This document shows, in pieces, positions 43,037-43,060 of a stretch of 43,060 nt of DNA; positions within the stretch are counted from its first letter, which is position 1; each line of letters opens with the position of its first letter. Source of the stretch: Lachnospiraceae bacterium UBA3762 (GTDB lineage: Bacteria > Bacillota > Clostridia > Lachnospirales > Lachnospiraceae). A program made the translations under genes and the position numbers. The notes under the pieces were generated by a model. It searched no databases, was not told where the DNA came from, and was given only the letters and a program-made list of their open reading frames with translations. Location: the NCBI GenBank assembly GCA_002371615.1, contig DFGA01000054.1:45050-88109 (forward strand), written 5' to 3'.

Positions 43037-43060
43037 GGAGAAATACTCAAGAGGCTGAAG
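43037..43060 (+). tRNA. tRNA-Ser, 5' end only
   Basis: The last 24 bases (GGAGAAATACTCAAGAGGCT then GAAG) match the acceptor stem and D-arm of a bacterial tRNA-Ser. The anticodon is beyond the window, so the isoacceptor is unknown. Confidence 0.8.

Overview
The window is a replication-origin region of a Clostridia-type Firmicute, most likely a member of the Lachnospiraceae. That placement is an inference from three things: the gene order, the low-to-moderate G+C with AT-rich intergenic DNA, and families I associate with that group (a DUF3881-type protein, DUF4446, YaaR, RicT). I see no insertion sequence, prophage, CRISPR array or obvious foreign island.

Layout. The origin lies between rpmH (minus strand) and dnaA (plus strand), roughly 31716-32074, and genes run away from it on both sides. 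To the right are dnaA, dnaN, yaaA (S4 protein), recF, gyrB and gyrA. Three genes follow at near-zero spacing: a GtrB/DPM1-like glycosyltransferase and the two subunits of a class I fumarase. Then comes a perfect consensus promoter for a tRNA-Ser that is cut by the window edge. To the left, on the minus strand, are rpmH, rnpA, yidD, yidC, jag/khpB, mnmE, mnmG, rsmG, an uncharacterised coiled-coil protein, two perfect parS sites, parA, parB, a DUF4446 protein, an HD-GYP protein, a DUF3881-type protein and tRNA-Arg(CCU).

Further left, still on the minus strand, are a D,D-carboxypeptidase, pepT, a UDP-galactopyranose-mutase-like flavoprotein, an AftB-like GT-C glycosyltransferase and an HdeD-like membrane protein. 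They lead into a block collinear with Bacillus yaaO-metS: Orn/Lys/Arg decarboxylase, guanylate-kinase-like protein, yaaR, holB, ricT, trmN, rsmI, metG. The distal end has a DUF1002 secreted protein, a GNAT acetyltransferase, a YesL-like membrane protein, a diguanylate cyclase and the start of a sugar ABC ATPase.

How the genes work together. The core is replication and segregation (DnaA, clamp, RecF, gyrase, ParABS, clamp-loader delta'), coupled to translation and RNA modification (L34, RnpA, MnmE/MnmG, RsmG, RsmI, TrmN, MetG) and membrane insertion (YidC/YidD/Jag). Two cyclic-di-GMP proteins are present: a synthase at 577-2124 and an HD-GYP phosphodiesterase next to parB. The least expected content is the AftB-like/UGM-like pair, which suggests a furanose-containing or related surface glycan, and a CxxCH motif in the external sensor of the diguanylate cyclase. 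Others are a nested palindrome/tandem-repeat element between dacA and pepT, and the unnamed acidic coiled-coil protein at parS. Most of the window is ordinary conserved housekeeping. I do not see a clear large undescribed system, and the candidates above are offered as leads.
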